This document shows, in pieces, positions 41,001-51,885 of a stretch of DNA of 64,000 nucleotides. Both the position numbers and the translations under genes were made by a program. The DNA is taken from positions 1 through 64,000 of the forward strand of contig NMRA01000270.1 of assembly GCA_002633005.1 (NCBI GenBank), read 5' to 3'. Under the pieces are notes generated by a model that ran no database searches, was not told the DNA's origin, and saw only the letters and a list, made by a program, of their open reading frames with translations. Source of the DNA: Phoronis australis (taxonomy: Eukaryota; Phoronida; Phoronidae). Position 1 is the first letter of the stretch. Every line of letters begins with the position of its first letter.

Positions 41001-44000
41001 TTTTCGAGTCTGTTTTTGTGCGTCCACCCCTCTATCAACCAAACCGCTCAAAGGATGATTGTGAAAATTGGCATGTATATGCTTACTATGTAGAGGACGG
41101 TTGACGATGATTTTCCGACGATTTCGACTACTGTGGCGCCTCCTAGTGGCAGTTTTGTTTTGTCTTTTCGCCTATGGCTGTATCTCCTAAACCGTTCGCA
41201 GGATCTTTACGAAATTGTGTGAATATATTTATATGATGTTAACAACTTTGTGTTACTTCGGGACTGAAAGAAAAGTTCCAAGTAGAAATTTGTTTCTCAT
41301 TTTGGCATTCTAATGCTGTGCTAATCTCGTATGTTGGTAAATTTGTTTTTAATTCTATGTTTCTGTGGTGCTTTAAGCAACTGATGTATAGGATGTGCTT
41401 GTATTGTGAAGATCACTCACATTTTGCCCCTAGCCTTTTGAGGAGACAATGACCATGCCTTTCCATTTTGCAAAGTACAACANNNNNNNNNNNNNNNNNN
41501 NNNNNNNNNNNNNNNNNNNNNNNNNNNNNNNNNNNNNNNNNNNNNNNNNNNNNNNNNNNNNNNNNNNNNNNNNNNNNNNNNNNNNNNNNNNNNNNNNNNN
41601 NNNNNNNNNNNNNNNNNNNNNNNNNNNNNNNNNNNNNNNNNNNNNNNNNNNNNNNNNNNNNNNNNNNNNNNNNNNNNNNNNNNNNNNNNNNNNNNNNNNN
41701 NNNNNNNNNNNNNNNNNNNNNNNNNNNNNNNNNNNNNNNNNNNNNNNNNNNNNNNNNNNNNNNNNNNNNNNNNNNNNNNNNNNNNNNNNNNNNNNNNNNN
41801 NNNNNNNNNNNNNNNNNNNNNNNNNNNNNNNNNNNNNNNNNNNNNNNNNNNNNNNNNNNNNNNNNNNNNNNNNNNNNNNNNNNNNNNNNNNNNNNNNNNN
41901 NNNNNNNNNNNNNNNNNNNNNNNNNNNNNNNNNNNNNNNNNNNNNNNNNNNNNNNNNNNNNNNNNNNNNNNNNNNNNNNNNNNNNNNNNNNNNNNNNNNN
42001 NNNNNNNNNNNNNNNNNNNNNNNNNNNNNNNNNNNNNNNNNNNNNNNNNNNNNNNNNNNNNNNNNNNNNNNNNNNNNNNNNNNNNNNNNNNNNNNNNNNN
42101 NNNNNNNNNNNNNNNNNNNNNNNNNNNNNNNNNNNNNNNNNNNNNNNNNNNNNNNNNNNNNNNNNNNNNNNNNNNNNNNNNNNNNNNNNNNNNNNNNNNN
42201 NNNNNNNNNNNNNNNNNNNNNNNNNNNNNNNNNNNNNNNNNNNNNNNNNNNNNNNNNNNNNNNNNNNNNNNNNNNNNAAGTTCCAAGTAGAAATTTGTTT
42301 CTGGCATTCTAATGCTGTGCTAATCTCGTATGTTGGTAAATTTGTTTTTAATTCTATGTTTCTGTGGTGCTTTAAGCAACTGGTGTATAGGATGTGCTTG
42401 TATTATGAAGATTACTCACATTTTGCCCCTAGCCTATTGAGGAGACAAGCACCATGCCTTTCCATTTTGCAAAGTACAACATACTACATATATGCCCTCT
42501 ACTGGCCACTTTATGGTACCAATAAACAACCCTAGAAGGATACCGTATACGGTGCAATTGTGGGCGCATTTCAACGCTCTGCGTTGCTCTTGTTTGTGTA
42601 TTGAAACCTTGTATTTCTTTTTCTGGCGTAAAGCACACGTTTGTCATCCTTGTGTGTCCTTCATCAAATAGCTTTAAACTGTCAATTTTCATTCTGTTAA
42701 AAGTAAATATTTTTAAATCCTTGATGATTGGAAAATATCCCATTTCTTAAGATGTCGCAAAATTGTTTGTAATCGTGTGAGTGCCATTTTTTGTGAAAAT
42801 AGACACTGTTCTCTCAATCATAGACGTTTAAGTGTCTAAAATTTCATGGGATTTTATGGATGCTCTAATTAAGGGAAATCAATGTTCAAAACTACCAAAG
42901 CATTGAAAATCAAAAGGTCTGAAAATCAAATCACTAAGAACCAGTGGACGTGGCATGAAGGTAATGCATTTAAAGAATTGTTATGAGTAGTCAATGAAAA
43001 ATGTATACATAACTTTTATAAGATGTGAATATTCTTAAAAATGAATTTCAGCCAAAGTTGACGATTACATTTAACTACATTGTGCGCTAAGAATTACTTT
43101 TAGCATTTAAAGAATCTCTTAATCTTTTCAGAGCTGATGAAATTACCAAACGAGTGTTGAGTTTGAAGTTTGCTCCGTCTGTAAGTTCTTTCATCCATGT
43201 ACTGGCCACTGTGGTCTTCAAATCATCTTTCAATAGTTGGATGGATGTTGAAATGAGCACCCCAGGGCACTTAAAAATCTTTACCCAAAAGTTGGGTATG
43301 GGTGTTAAAATGTGCAGGAGGCATTTATGTGGCAGAATAGGGTAACTGATTTCTTTTGCTGTATCTCTGGCATCTCTTGAAGGATCTTTCTGAAGTTGGG
43401 TATGCGAATAGATTTCATCAAGTGATATTTGAGATACGCCTTCCATTTCTCTCTCAGACTTACTATTCTTGAAATAGTCGAGGTTTACTAATCAGATGAC
43501 GTTTTATTGTCTAAGTCATCAATACACTTTTGTTGGACTGCCATACTTGCACTACAGGTGGTATTGTTCCTCTAATTGATACCAAATTTACACATTTTGT
43601 GGGTCTCGCGAAATGCTTGAAATCTGTTGTTTTTGGGGTGAAATCGGATGTAGGATGGCACTGTGACAGACATCTTTCAAGTGATTGCTTTTGCCACTCA
43701 TGCTGCGCAACCCCTTAGAGGGAACCTTCTGAAACACGTACATGTAGATAGATCGTCTGAAACGTTATCTGGAATGTGTCATCACTTTATTACTACGACT
43801 TAACATTCTCAAATTATTCAAGATTTTCTGATATGATGACTGCTCTGTTATCGACTCATTCCTAAAGGCACTCATTGTACGTTGGTGGTGTCACAGGCCC
43901 TGGCATCATGGAGGATTATAAAAAAATAATTGCAGGCGGTCTGATACATGTTGTACCAGACGTGCGCAGGCCTCACATGTGGGCCCATTGCACTGATTAC

Positions 44001-46457
44001 CTGGAAATATTTTTATGCTTTATTAATATATCGTTAAAACCGAGCTGAGGAGCTAGAAACCTGGCTTAAGGGTTTGGGAGTGTGACCTGGTGGGACTCGA
44101 ACCCACGACCCCGAGTAAAGAAAGTGGGCACTTGTCAACCAGGTCACACTGCCTCCTCTTCGTGGAGGATTAGGTCTTCACTGTCATTTTTATCTTGATT
44201 TGCAGGCCGAAGTTCTCAAGTTCAGACTTGATGAGATGATAAAGAAGGTACAGAAACATGAGCTGGATTTTTCATCAAGACAAGTTATAAGTAAGACTTC
44301 TTCATCATTTGATAGCTATGCTAAAGAACAATTATTTGTTTTAACCATTTTAGATGACATGTTGTCATACTTGGCTTCTAGGGATTTAGTTATTTGTCGA
44401 AATTAACGCTAAATGCAGTATATCAAAACCTAATGTTTTCAATCATAATTGGACACAAGATGGCTCCTTGGCTCCCATGTTACATTTTCTTCGCTTTGTG
44501 ACGGCTCAGGAAATTTGGTATAAGTTTATTGTTTTCCCCGAGGTGTTCCAATTCCTCACTTCAATACTTGAGTTTTTTTTTTTGACGACTTATCTTATTC
44601 ATACTATCAATCCCTGCAGCGTACTAACATTGTCCAAAGTCCCATTTTTGTCTGTGAAATGACTGTGTACGCTGCTGTGTGTTTCTGACTGGATTTATCT
44701 TACTTTCATTGCCCGTGTGGTGGTGGGGACAAACTTTTAAGTATTTCTAACGACTGAAGTGCGATGTATTACATTCACAGTTTACTAGCAATGTTTACTA
44801 GTCACATTGCATTTAATAATTTGAACGCTGCTGCTGTATGCAAGAGACACTTCAGGATTCGTTTCAAATGTCGCATGGCCTCAAGTCTATGGGTCTGTTT
44901 TGAGGACTAATGACTCACATTAGTTTTTCTAATCCTTATTTGATTCTAAGTTTTGGGAGCAATATCTTTCACCTGTGTGGTTTTGTCTTCCATCTCAGTA
45001 CATGCTACTTCAGGTGACAGATTCTTAACACTAAACACTGCGTTTCAACTTAATCCTGAAATACCTGACCCTACTCTAGAGTCAAATCAGTATTTTTGTT
45101 ATGCGCTAAACTGACAGCATTGTGTATTATTACCGTGACAAGACAAAAATGAGACATGATTGACAACACAATTTTAATGCAGCAGCTGGCCCGAGTTAAG
45201 TAATTTCCATATGTAAATTTGATGGACCAATGACGATTGGGGTGCTTATTCTGACGTTATTCCTGTGTTCTTTCAGTTGTATCCTGAATCATTTACATTA
45301 ATTTCTTTCTGCTTTACAGTTGCCAGGAAAACTGTAGAAATACGGAATGCTATGCGACACTGCATGGATTTTCCTCAAGTAAGTTTTAGTTCCAATACAG
45401 AGCAGATACATTGATAACACCAAAATGCGAGACCAACAGAGATTGGTCAATTCTTAACCAATCACATAGCATCTTTCCATTCAAGGAAACTTTTAATTCA
45501 CTTGATGTGACTTAAAAATTTCTGTTCAAGTCGCATTAAGTATAATTTGATAGTCGCATGTATGAGGCTGTTCAATATGTTTAGGTCATTGGCAGTTCAT
45601 TGCCTTGTGCATGTGTTGTTATGTAAATTTATACAGAAATACATTACCTTTCATGTGCCCAAATAATGTACGTGATTATGACGTCTTTGTATTGGCGTCT
45701 GCTGCTGTATCTCCTAAATCCCTTGTAGGATCTTCGTAAGATTTGGCGTCTGTGTTTCTATGAAGCTGGTGACACAGGGCAACAAGTTGCGGACTGACTC
45801 GACTATTGCTTTGCTCCCAGTTGCAATTTTGTTTTTCGTTGTTTGTATCCACCAAATTTCTCAACAGATTTTTTGAAATTCACAAATATGTTCCTATTGC
45901 GCCCCCTATTGGCCTCTATCCACCAAACTGATCAAAGGATCATTTTATGAAATTTGGCAGATGTACATGGGTGCATATCCACACTCTGCATTGCTCTTGT
46001 TTTCACCATTTGCTATTTCTTGAATTTGGTATCTTTTTAGGATAAAGTCAGCAAATCAAAACTCATAAACAAGATTCAAAAACGAAGAAAGCAAATCAAA
46101 CTTTTGAGAAATGAAGACTACCCGCTGTACAAGAAGCTGACTCAGTTTCTGAACATTGATTACGTGCCTGTATACAGGCACAGGAAGCCGACCAAGCGAG
46201 AGAGACGTGTCAACGAAGTGGTCGAGAAGGCACAGGCGTTGAGACAACAGAAGATGGAAGAACTACGCATAGCGCTACAGGAGGAACGAAAATCGTTTGA
46301 CTTGGAGAAGGACTTGTTGTTAAAAGAGATCGATGAGGAACTTCGTGCTATAGCAATGGAGGAAGAACAGATGATGGATGAACTAGAAGAATATTTGGTG
46401 TCGACACCATTAGTGAATAAACCTCACGTTAGTGACAAGTTAAAGGACATTCAGTAG
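38021..46457 (+). CDS. MRPS15: Mitochondrial small ribosomal subunit protein uS15m
   Basis: Seven exons: 38021-38186, 38959-39048, 40406-40484, 43132-43180, 44206-44290, 45320-45378 and 46041-46457. GT-AG junctions with matched phases give 314 residues. The uS15 domain spans the last four exons: ADEITKRVLSLKFA, the helix AEVLKFRLDEMIKKVQ, ARKTVEIRNAMRHC, and the rRNA-binding end LINKIQKRRKQIKLLRNEDY...KKLTQFLNIDYVPVYRH, which matches animal MRPS15. The N-terminus MLRHLAKSVSVFEGLRDK is basic and hydroxylated, suitable as a mitochondrial presequence. I chose the second ATG (38021) over the in-frame one at 37988, because the longer form adds acidic residues (EEP) unlike a presequence. The C-terminal 80 residues form a long charged coiled coil, longer than in human (257 residues). 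Exon 1 is the least certain exon. Confidence 0.88.
39308..39565. mobile_element. Fold-back MITE-like element in MRPS15 intron 2
   Basis: The left end GGGGTCAGATCCAAGAAAAG...GACTTAAG is inverted at the right end (CTTAAGTCAGTTTCTTGG...GGGTCCC). About 28 bases pair with few mismatches. TAAGTC-like words recur inside. About 258 bp, no coding potential. Family not recognised. Confidence 0.7.
40620..42596 (+). mobile_element. Pearl/Helentron-like element, copy 2 (interrupted by an N gap)
   Basis: It has the same head, (TCCG)n tract and core modules as copy 1 and the same 3' end. The hairpin here has one change (CAACGCTCTGCGTTG). The core is shorter, with about one period before the 3' section. The unique 3' section occurs twice, at about 41240-41482 and 42278-42596, on either side of the gap. 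It lies in intron 3 of MRPS15. Confidence 0.75.
41483..42277. other. Assembly gap (795 N)
   Basis: Run of N inside the second pearl-like element, between two copies of its 3' section. Frames crossing it are artefacts. Confidence 1.
43930..44150 (-). repeat. tRNA-derived SINE (tRNA-like head at 44150-44080)
   Basis: The minus strand starts with a 71-base tRNA-like head. It has a 7-bp acceptor stem TGACCTG/CAGGTCA, a perfect T arm (GTGGG, loop TTCGAGT, CCCAC) and box B GGTTCGAGTCC. No proper anticodon arm is visible, so it is not a working tRNA gene. The body continues to a conserved block, TGCAATGGGCCCA then GAGGCCTGCGCACGTCTG, and a T-rich tail near 43930. The same block occurs at 61064-61100. 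It lies in intron 4 of MRPS15. Confidence 0.65.
45690..46003 (+). mobile_element. Old pearl/Helentron-like element relic in MRPS15 intron 6
   Basis: It shares CTGTATCTCCTAAA, GTAGGATCTT, CCACCAAACTGATCAAAGGAT and the terminal pattern GCATTGCTCTTGTTTT with copies 1 and 2, at clearly lower similarity. Its 3' terminus lies 38 bases before exon 7 of MRPS15. Confidence 0.65.
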
Positions 46458-46776
46458 AACATGTGTGAAGTGAGAGGACTCGATGTTTTAGTTTTGGAGC
46501 TGAAGATTGGCCTCAATCCGTTCTGGAAAACATTTAGTAATCAATTGGAGTTTCCCTCACAGGCCAGAATATCACCGTTGCATGATGAGAATTTCCTTTC
46601 GTGTTTAGTGCTAGTTTCATCTCAAAACTGGTTCACGTCTGTTTCCCCTTCTTGTTAAAGTCTGCCATCAGGTGGCACTGGCACATTTGCCTGCCATCAG
46701 GTGGCACTGGCACATTGCCTCAAGATGAATGAAGATGATGACTGTCGTCTTCCAATTAAGAGTTACTGTATTCTGT

Positions 46777-46913
46777 CTTGGAATTTTCCTCTTTTAAGAG
46801 GAATTCCCTGTTTTCGGTTTCGATTTCCTCTTATCTGATTTCCAGTTTCCTCTTTTTCCTTTTTTATTGTTATTTTGACTTTATTCATCAAAAACGTTTA
46901 TTTCTGTTAAACG
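46777..46913 (+). repeat. Dispersed repeat (CTTGGAATTTTCCTC family)
   Basis: Third copy of the family, best matching the one at 27932-28078. It probably lies in the 3' untranslated region of MRPS15. Confidence 0.7.
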
Positions 46914-46988
46914 TTACAACACAATAAATATTTGCATCACACAAGACTTTGTGCAGCAGTAAAAAATTGAATGTTTGGACTTAAATAA

Positions 46989-46994
46989 TTTATT
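46989..46994 (-). terminator. Poly(A) signal AATAAA, SH3 protein gene
   Basis: It lies 231 bases past the stop codon at 47225 on the minus strand. It is the first canonical hexamer found there. Confidence 0.5.
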
Positions 46995-47224
46995 AAACTC
47001 TTTATAAATTAACATACATGTGTCATTTTTACTTATTTCAAAAGCAAAAAACAATAAGACCTCAACACCTATGATGATTAACTGGTAGTAATGAATAATT
47101 AGCATAAAGTGTTAAGTGAATGCTATTTGGACTGTTGGTGAAGCTGATTATCAAATTGTATCCGAATAACACAAAAGATGTGGAAAGTGTGTGTTGTAGC
47201 ACAACCTGGCTCATGTGCAGCAGT

Positions 47225-50200
47225 TTAAAGAAGACTGTTGTCATCCACTGGCGCCTCCTGTAGTTTTGTTTTGAAGGTTTTTGTTGTCCTTTTATGGCTG
47301 TGTGCTGCACTGCTGTCTTTTCCTTGTCTCTGGACCCGTGATTCATTTCTCCCTTGTGATTGGTGTACATTCGAACTGATGAGGTCATGTGACTCAACTC
47401 TTCCTTGTGATTGGGCATCGTATGCAATATTATAATAAGATGCCATGTGATAATCTGATGTTGAAAGTCTCACCACCGAATGTGTTTCCTTCCCATTTCT
47501 CATAGTTACTTGGTTAGATCTGTAATCTGTGGTCCTCTTTTGATCCTCCATATCTTTTCTCTCTGCTAAACTCTTAAGCTGTATGTTGTCTCTCGTTCCT
47601 TTCTTTTCAACTGAAATTAGAAATGAATTTACATTAAACCCTTCCATTTTGCTTTCTGCAAAGTAGAAATGTGTGTTGTAAAAGGATCCGAGACAATGTG
47701 GCTGAATTTTTGCACAGGACATCAATCACACGTGGTGGCAATGATGTGAGATAATTTCATGTATCCGAGATGTATTGAGTGAACAGAACGCAGAACACCA
47801 GGTGTCCGTTGGTGCCTCCTTCACTAAAAAGTTGGAACATTAAAACCTCTATAATTAGAGATATTTAAAGCAGCTAGAAACCCAGACAATCACAAAAAGC
47901 AACTTTTTGATACCCATCGCTTACTTTTGCAAATTTTGTTTCATATTGTTCCTTAGTGAAAATATGTCTCCTTAGACAGAACTTATAGTTCATTATTACC
48001 AGATGTGTTGTCACAGCATGACGTTTTATTCTCCGAGCATGGTCTCTGGAAAACTAAAAATCATTTCTCATAAGTTCTGGCCAACCTTGTGGCAGTAAGT
48101 GATCGTAATGAAAATTTATTTCTTTGGCAGAATGTGGGTTTAACATTAATTCAATGTTTCACTGAAAATAAAGGTTGGGAGGCTTATCTGAACGTAATGC
48201 TTCGTTTAATCTTATTTTATATCTGGTGAAAGGAGTCTTAATTGAATAGTTGCCAGGTGTTCATTGGATTTACAAACAAAAGAAGTGTCCAGAATTGTTT
48301 GATGGAACAAGCTCCAAGTTTTTTCAGTGTCACTACAAAATGTATCACACGATGGAACTATTCACGTGTTATCTTGTCCCCCATTCTGTAATTTAATAGA
48401 AACGTTTATTTTGAATTTTGTCAAGCATCGTGGAAAACAATGTTTTATCATTTGGGAAATTTCACTGTTTGGGGGTTATATTGTTATCTCATTCTGTACG
48501 TGTCTTAATTCACCAGAACAAACCATGAGTGTAATTGTTCTTAACCTTTGCTTCCCAGTACTATGGTGTAGCTGCTTGGCACAAAGCCCTCCGCTCCTGT
48601 TGTGGTTTTCACCCAAAACCAGTCTGGGTCCTCCTTGTTCAGAAGCGTCACTATATCCCCCTGGTGTACATTCACGTCATCTTCTTGCACCGCTCTATAG
48701 TCGTAAAGAACACGAAGCCGGGCGATGTTCTTTTTGTTAAATGTACTTTTCGTTGGTTTACTGTTTATTTCATTGCACTTCACATTTTGTGTATCGCGAG
48801 ATTCATCGCTGTCGTAAATCATGAGTATCTCTCCGTGGTCGACAATATCAGACTGGTAGATCTGCGGTACACGGGACTGGACGTCTCGAGACTGTTTGGT
48901 ATTAGTTTTGAATGGCTTTTTCGTGTTCATCTTTTCATGAAGCTTCCGCCCGTGTTCGTTACCCCGCTCGTGCGTTTCATTTCCCGTTGTTTTGTTTGCG
49001 CCGGTGATTCGATGAATTTCATTTTTGTTTGCCACATGACTAAATTTCGAATGCGGTTTTGTGTTTTCTGGGACTTTCCTTCCAGGTGTTGAGCGGTTTA
49101 TGATGTGTTTCAAATTCACTGGATGGCTTGCGTTGTGATCTTCGTTGTCTATAAACTGGCAAATGTTAGCGGGTATGAATCCCTCGCCCCCGTCTTTTCT
49201 TATAACATAAAACCAGTCATATTCTTGGTATAATAATTGCACGGTTTCACCCTTGAACACTTCCAGTTCTTCCTTGATGCGCTGTTGGAAGTCTGACGTC
49301 ACCACCTGAAATCGCGACATAAAAATGGGAATTGAAATTTGATGAGGACAAAATAATGTTTCACAATATGCGATCTTAATCAAAGGTAATTGCCATGAAT
49401 AATTATGGACTTATGGGCAAATAATTGAGCCATTTGAAAATTTAGCGTGGAAACTTGTGATTGGCGCACCTAAAACTTTATCCACACATCTCACTGATTG
49501 GTGAGTCAAAAGTCGGACGAAATTCGTGCGACACCATCGATCACTTACAATAAATTGGACGTTAGCTCGGCATTCCCTTAACAAGTCGGTTGTCACTGAC
49601 CACTGCTTGTGCTATCCACAACTATTACAGACTGTGATGAAACCAAAATTCTTGCCTATGATGATACCGTACGAAATCCTATTTTAGGAAAGGGGATGAC
49701 TGGGTCATGAACCACGGCGTGGGTGAGTACATTCTTACTGGATTCGTATAACCAGTAAGAGATGGTATTACGTGGCTCAAGGCGGGACTTATCACGTGAT
49801 TACAAGTCCACCTAAATCAATCTGATGATGACTGCACGCAGCTATTAGCGGTCGAAAACGTTCAATTTATTGTAAGAACTCAACTTTGTCTCGTGAAATT
49901 CAAGTGATAGGGGTCCACGTGTAATTTGTGGAGCGAAATTGTTGTTGACAGGGTCTGAAATGAGGTGCTGTAGGTGCCAACTGAAAGAATACTCTCCCCA
50001 CTGTAGGATCAACCCACTACTCGATATGACGTTGAATGCCGTATGTCTTCGATTATCAGAATTTAGTCTTTCGGGCAAACGTGCCAGTCTAGGGTTGTTG
50101 TTGCGACGTACCATGTGTTGCTTGTGTTGCAACGACAATTCCTTTGCTAGGCCTACTCTGTCGATGGTGTCGATACTGTCGCTGCCTGTTATTCTGCCCA

Positions 50201-51885
50201 CTACGGGCGCATGATCTGAAAGAAAGGATTGGCAGATTATATATATTATATTCGGGAAGGGAAGTTGGGAGTTTTGTTGCTGCGGTTTAGTACTAAACGA
50301 TTATTGCTTTGTTATCGTTGCATACAATAGGTAAAATCATAGATCAATGGAATCGGGTGAAAAACGAAACGCCGCAAATAGACTGTTATTAATTTTTTTT
50401 GTCACGGTGAAGTTGAAATGTCACATAAACATAATGTAAATATCCCAGGTTGTGTATAACGTAATACCTTTCACTCAAGAATACACTGAACACGTTCTCG
50501 GATGTACCTTGAGGGTCGCTATCCCAGGCCGCTGTCAATTCAAGTTAAGCTACTGTTAAAATGTCGCTGTTTTATTTTAGGAATATTTAAAAAACTGTGA
50601 AATGTGAACTCATTTTATGATATAACAACTTGGATATTCGAGTTATTCGTCCAACATCAGGTGTGTTTCGTTTTGGAGAAAACTAAGAAGTCTATACTGG
50701 CAGGTAGATCCGTACTTCGTTCTTGACGTAGGGGCGTAGGGACGCTTGTATAGTGTACCCGATACGTGTAGTTTAGTGGCGACCTTACACGACCATCCTC
50801 CACTACTAATTAAGTCTTCCGCCGTCTCGCCAACAGGTCTCAGTGCATGTTAAATGAATCGACCCGTCTAGTGCATCCTCGCCACCCCAACTCGTGCAAC
50901 CCGCAGTTTTCATTGCATTCTGTATGGCACTCTGTCAGTGGAGTGTTTGGAAAATTCAGTCGCTGCAAACATCGTCACGGTCCTTTAAGACGCCTGAAAG
51001 TCAGTCTTTCCTTTGATGCCGCACGACAAATATCAGCTAGTGTGAAAGTGGAGACTTACAACCAACTTCTGCCCAAGACATGNCAGAAGTACAATGATAA
51101 ATTACAGAATGAATTTTTTTCCAAGATTTATTTTCATCACATAAGTTAATTTCTCTCTCCCACTTCAATTCTGCGACAGGTTTTACATATAAATTAGAAA
51201 TAAATACTTCGTTCTTGACGTAGGGGCGTAGGGACGCTGGTATAGTGTACCCGATACGTGTAGTTTACATCCTCCCAGTAGTGGCGACCTTATACGACCA
51301 TCCTCCACTACTAATTAAGTCTTCCGCCGTCTCGCCAACAAGTCTCAGTGCATGCTAAATGAATCGACCCGTCTAGTGCATCCTCGCCACCCCAACTCGT
51401 GCAACCCGCAGTTATCATTGCATTCTGTATGGCACTCTGTCAGTGGAGTGTTTGGAAAATTCAGTCGCTGCAAACATCGTCACGGTCCTTTAAGACGCCT
51501 GAAAGTCAGTCTTTCCTTTGATGCCGCACGACAAATATCAGCTAGTGTGAAAGTGGAGACTTACAACCAACCAAGACATGTCGCCGGGAGGCGATCCCTC
51601 GTTAAGTTTAATCCTGTACAGCGAAATTCCCCCGGGCATGCCGATCTAGGCTGACTTTACCTTGGTGAATGACGACGTCGTGACGTGACTTGACACCTGT
51701 CTAAACCAGGTCCGAGTGGAGAAGTATGTTCAACGTCCACGTTAATATCTAACTATTCAAGCATTTAACATGTCATGTTACCTATCATCTGCACTGGACA
51801 TTTTTAGAGACAAAAAGTTCAGGCATGCACATAATGTCTTACCTTTACATTTCTTTTTCCTCCTGTTGGGGCAAAGGAACGCCAT
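47225..51885 (-). CDS. Cytoplasmic adaptor protein with two SH3 domains
   Basis: Four exons on the minus strand: 51885-51843, 50215-50001, 49305-48546 and 47610-47225. Phases match at every junction, giving 467 residues. The N-terminus MAFLCPNRRKKKCK is short and basic, and the cysteine could be lipidated. Next comes a conserved-looking stretch (GSDSIDTIDRVGLAKELSLQ). SH3 domain 1 covers about residues 87-135 (ELEVFKGETVQLL, DWFYVIR, EGFIPANIC). SH3 domain 2 covers about 283-336 (LYDYRAVQEDDVNVHQGDIV, DWFWVK, GFVPSSY). The linker and C-terminal 129 residues are polar and probably disordered. SH3 domains bind proline-rich partners, so a scaffold role is inferred. The N-terminus recalls Dlish/Vamana-type SH3 adaptors, but I am not sure. 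The donor after 50001 reads CAG|TG, not CAG|GT. All other sites are canonical. Confidence 0.8.
50713..51082. repeat. Recent tandem duplication, copy 1 (intron 1 of the SH3 gene)
   Basis: Nearly identical to 51205-51580. Copy 1 lacks a 15-base piece (near GTAGTTTA/CATCCTCCCAG) and has a few extra bases near its end. It stops at a single N (51083). A 100-codon frame is shared by both copies, but it follows from their identity and shows no domain. Confidence 0.85.
51205..51580. repeat. Recent tandem duplication, copy 2
   Basis: Direct repeat of 50713-51082, starting TACTTCGTTCTTGACG and ending CAAGACATG. The spacing and single N suggest either a recent duplication or two haplotypes placed in series by the assembler. 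Confidence 0.85.

Larger units (their letters stand above)
46458..47224. other. Convergent spacer between MRPS15 and the SH3 protein gene
   Basis: It holds a 27-base direct duplication around CCATCAGGTGGCACTGG (46662-46715) and a dispersed-repeat copy (46777-46913). An AATAAA on the plus strand at 46923-46928 may serve MRPS15. An AATAAA on the minus strand at 46994-46989 may serve the SH3 gene. If both are used, the two messages end within about 100 bases of each other. Confidence 0.5.

Noticed and set aside
41417-42535. Long reading frames of 287 to 355 codons on both strands
   Set aside because: Same artefact over the second N gap. The flanks are pearl-like element sequence.
43087-43446. 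Minus-strand frame of 119 codons
   Set aside because: It is antisense to MRPS15 exon 4 and has no recognisable domain or splice context. It is probably chance.
44080-44150. A functional tRNA gene
   Set aside because: The acceptor and T arms are good, but no anticodon arm can be folded and the sequence continues into a repeat body shared elsewhere. SINE head preferred.
48327-49092. Plus-strand frames of 137 and 185 codons
   Set aside because: Antisense shadows of the large SH3-containing exon on the minus strand.
50847-51654. Two similar 100-codon frames
   Set aside because: Their similarity is explained by the tandem duplication of the DNA. The second diverges in frame after the repeat ends, and neither shows a domain.
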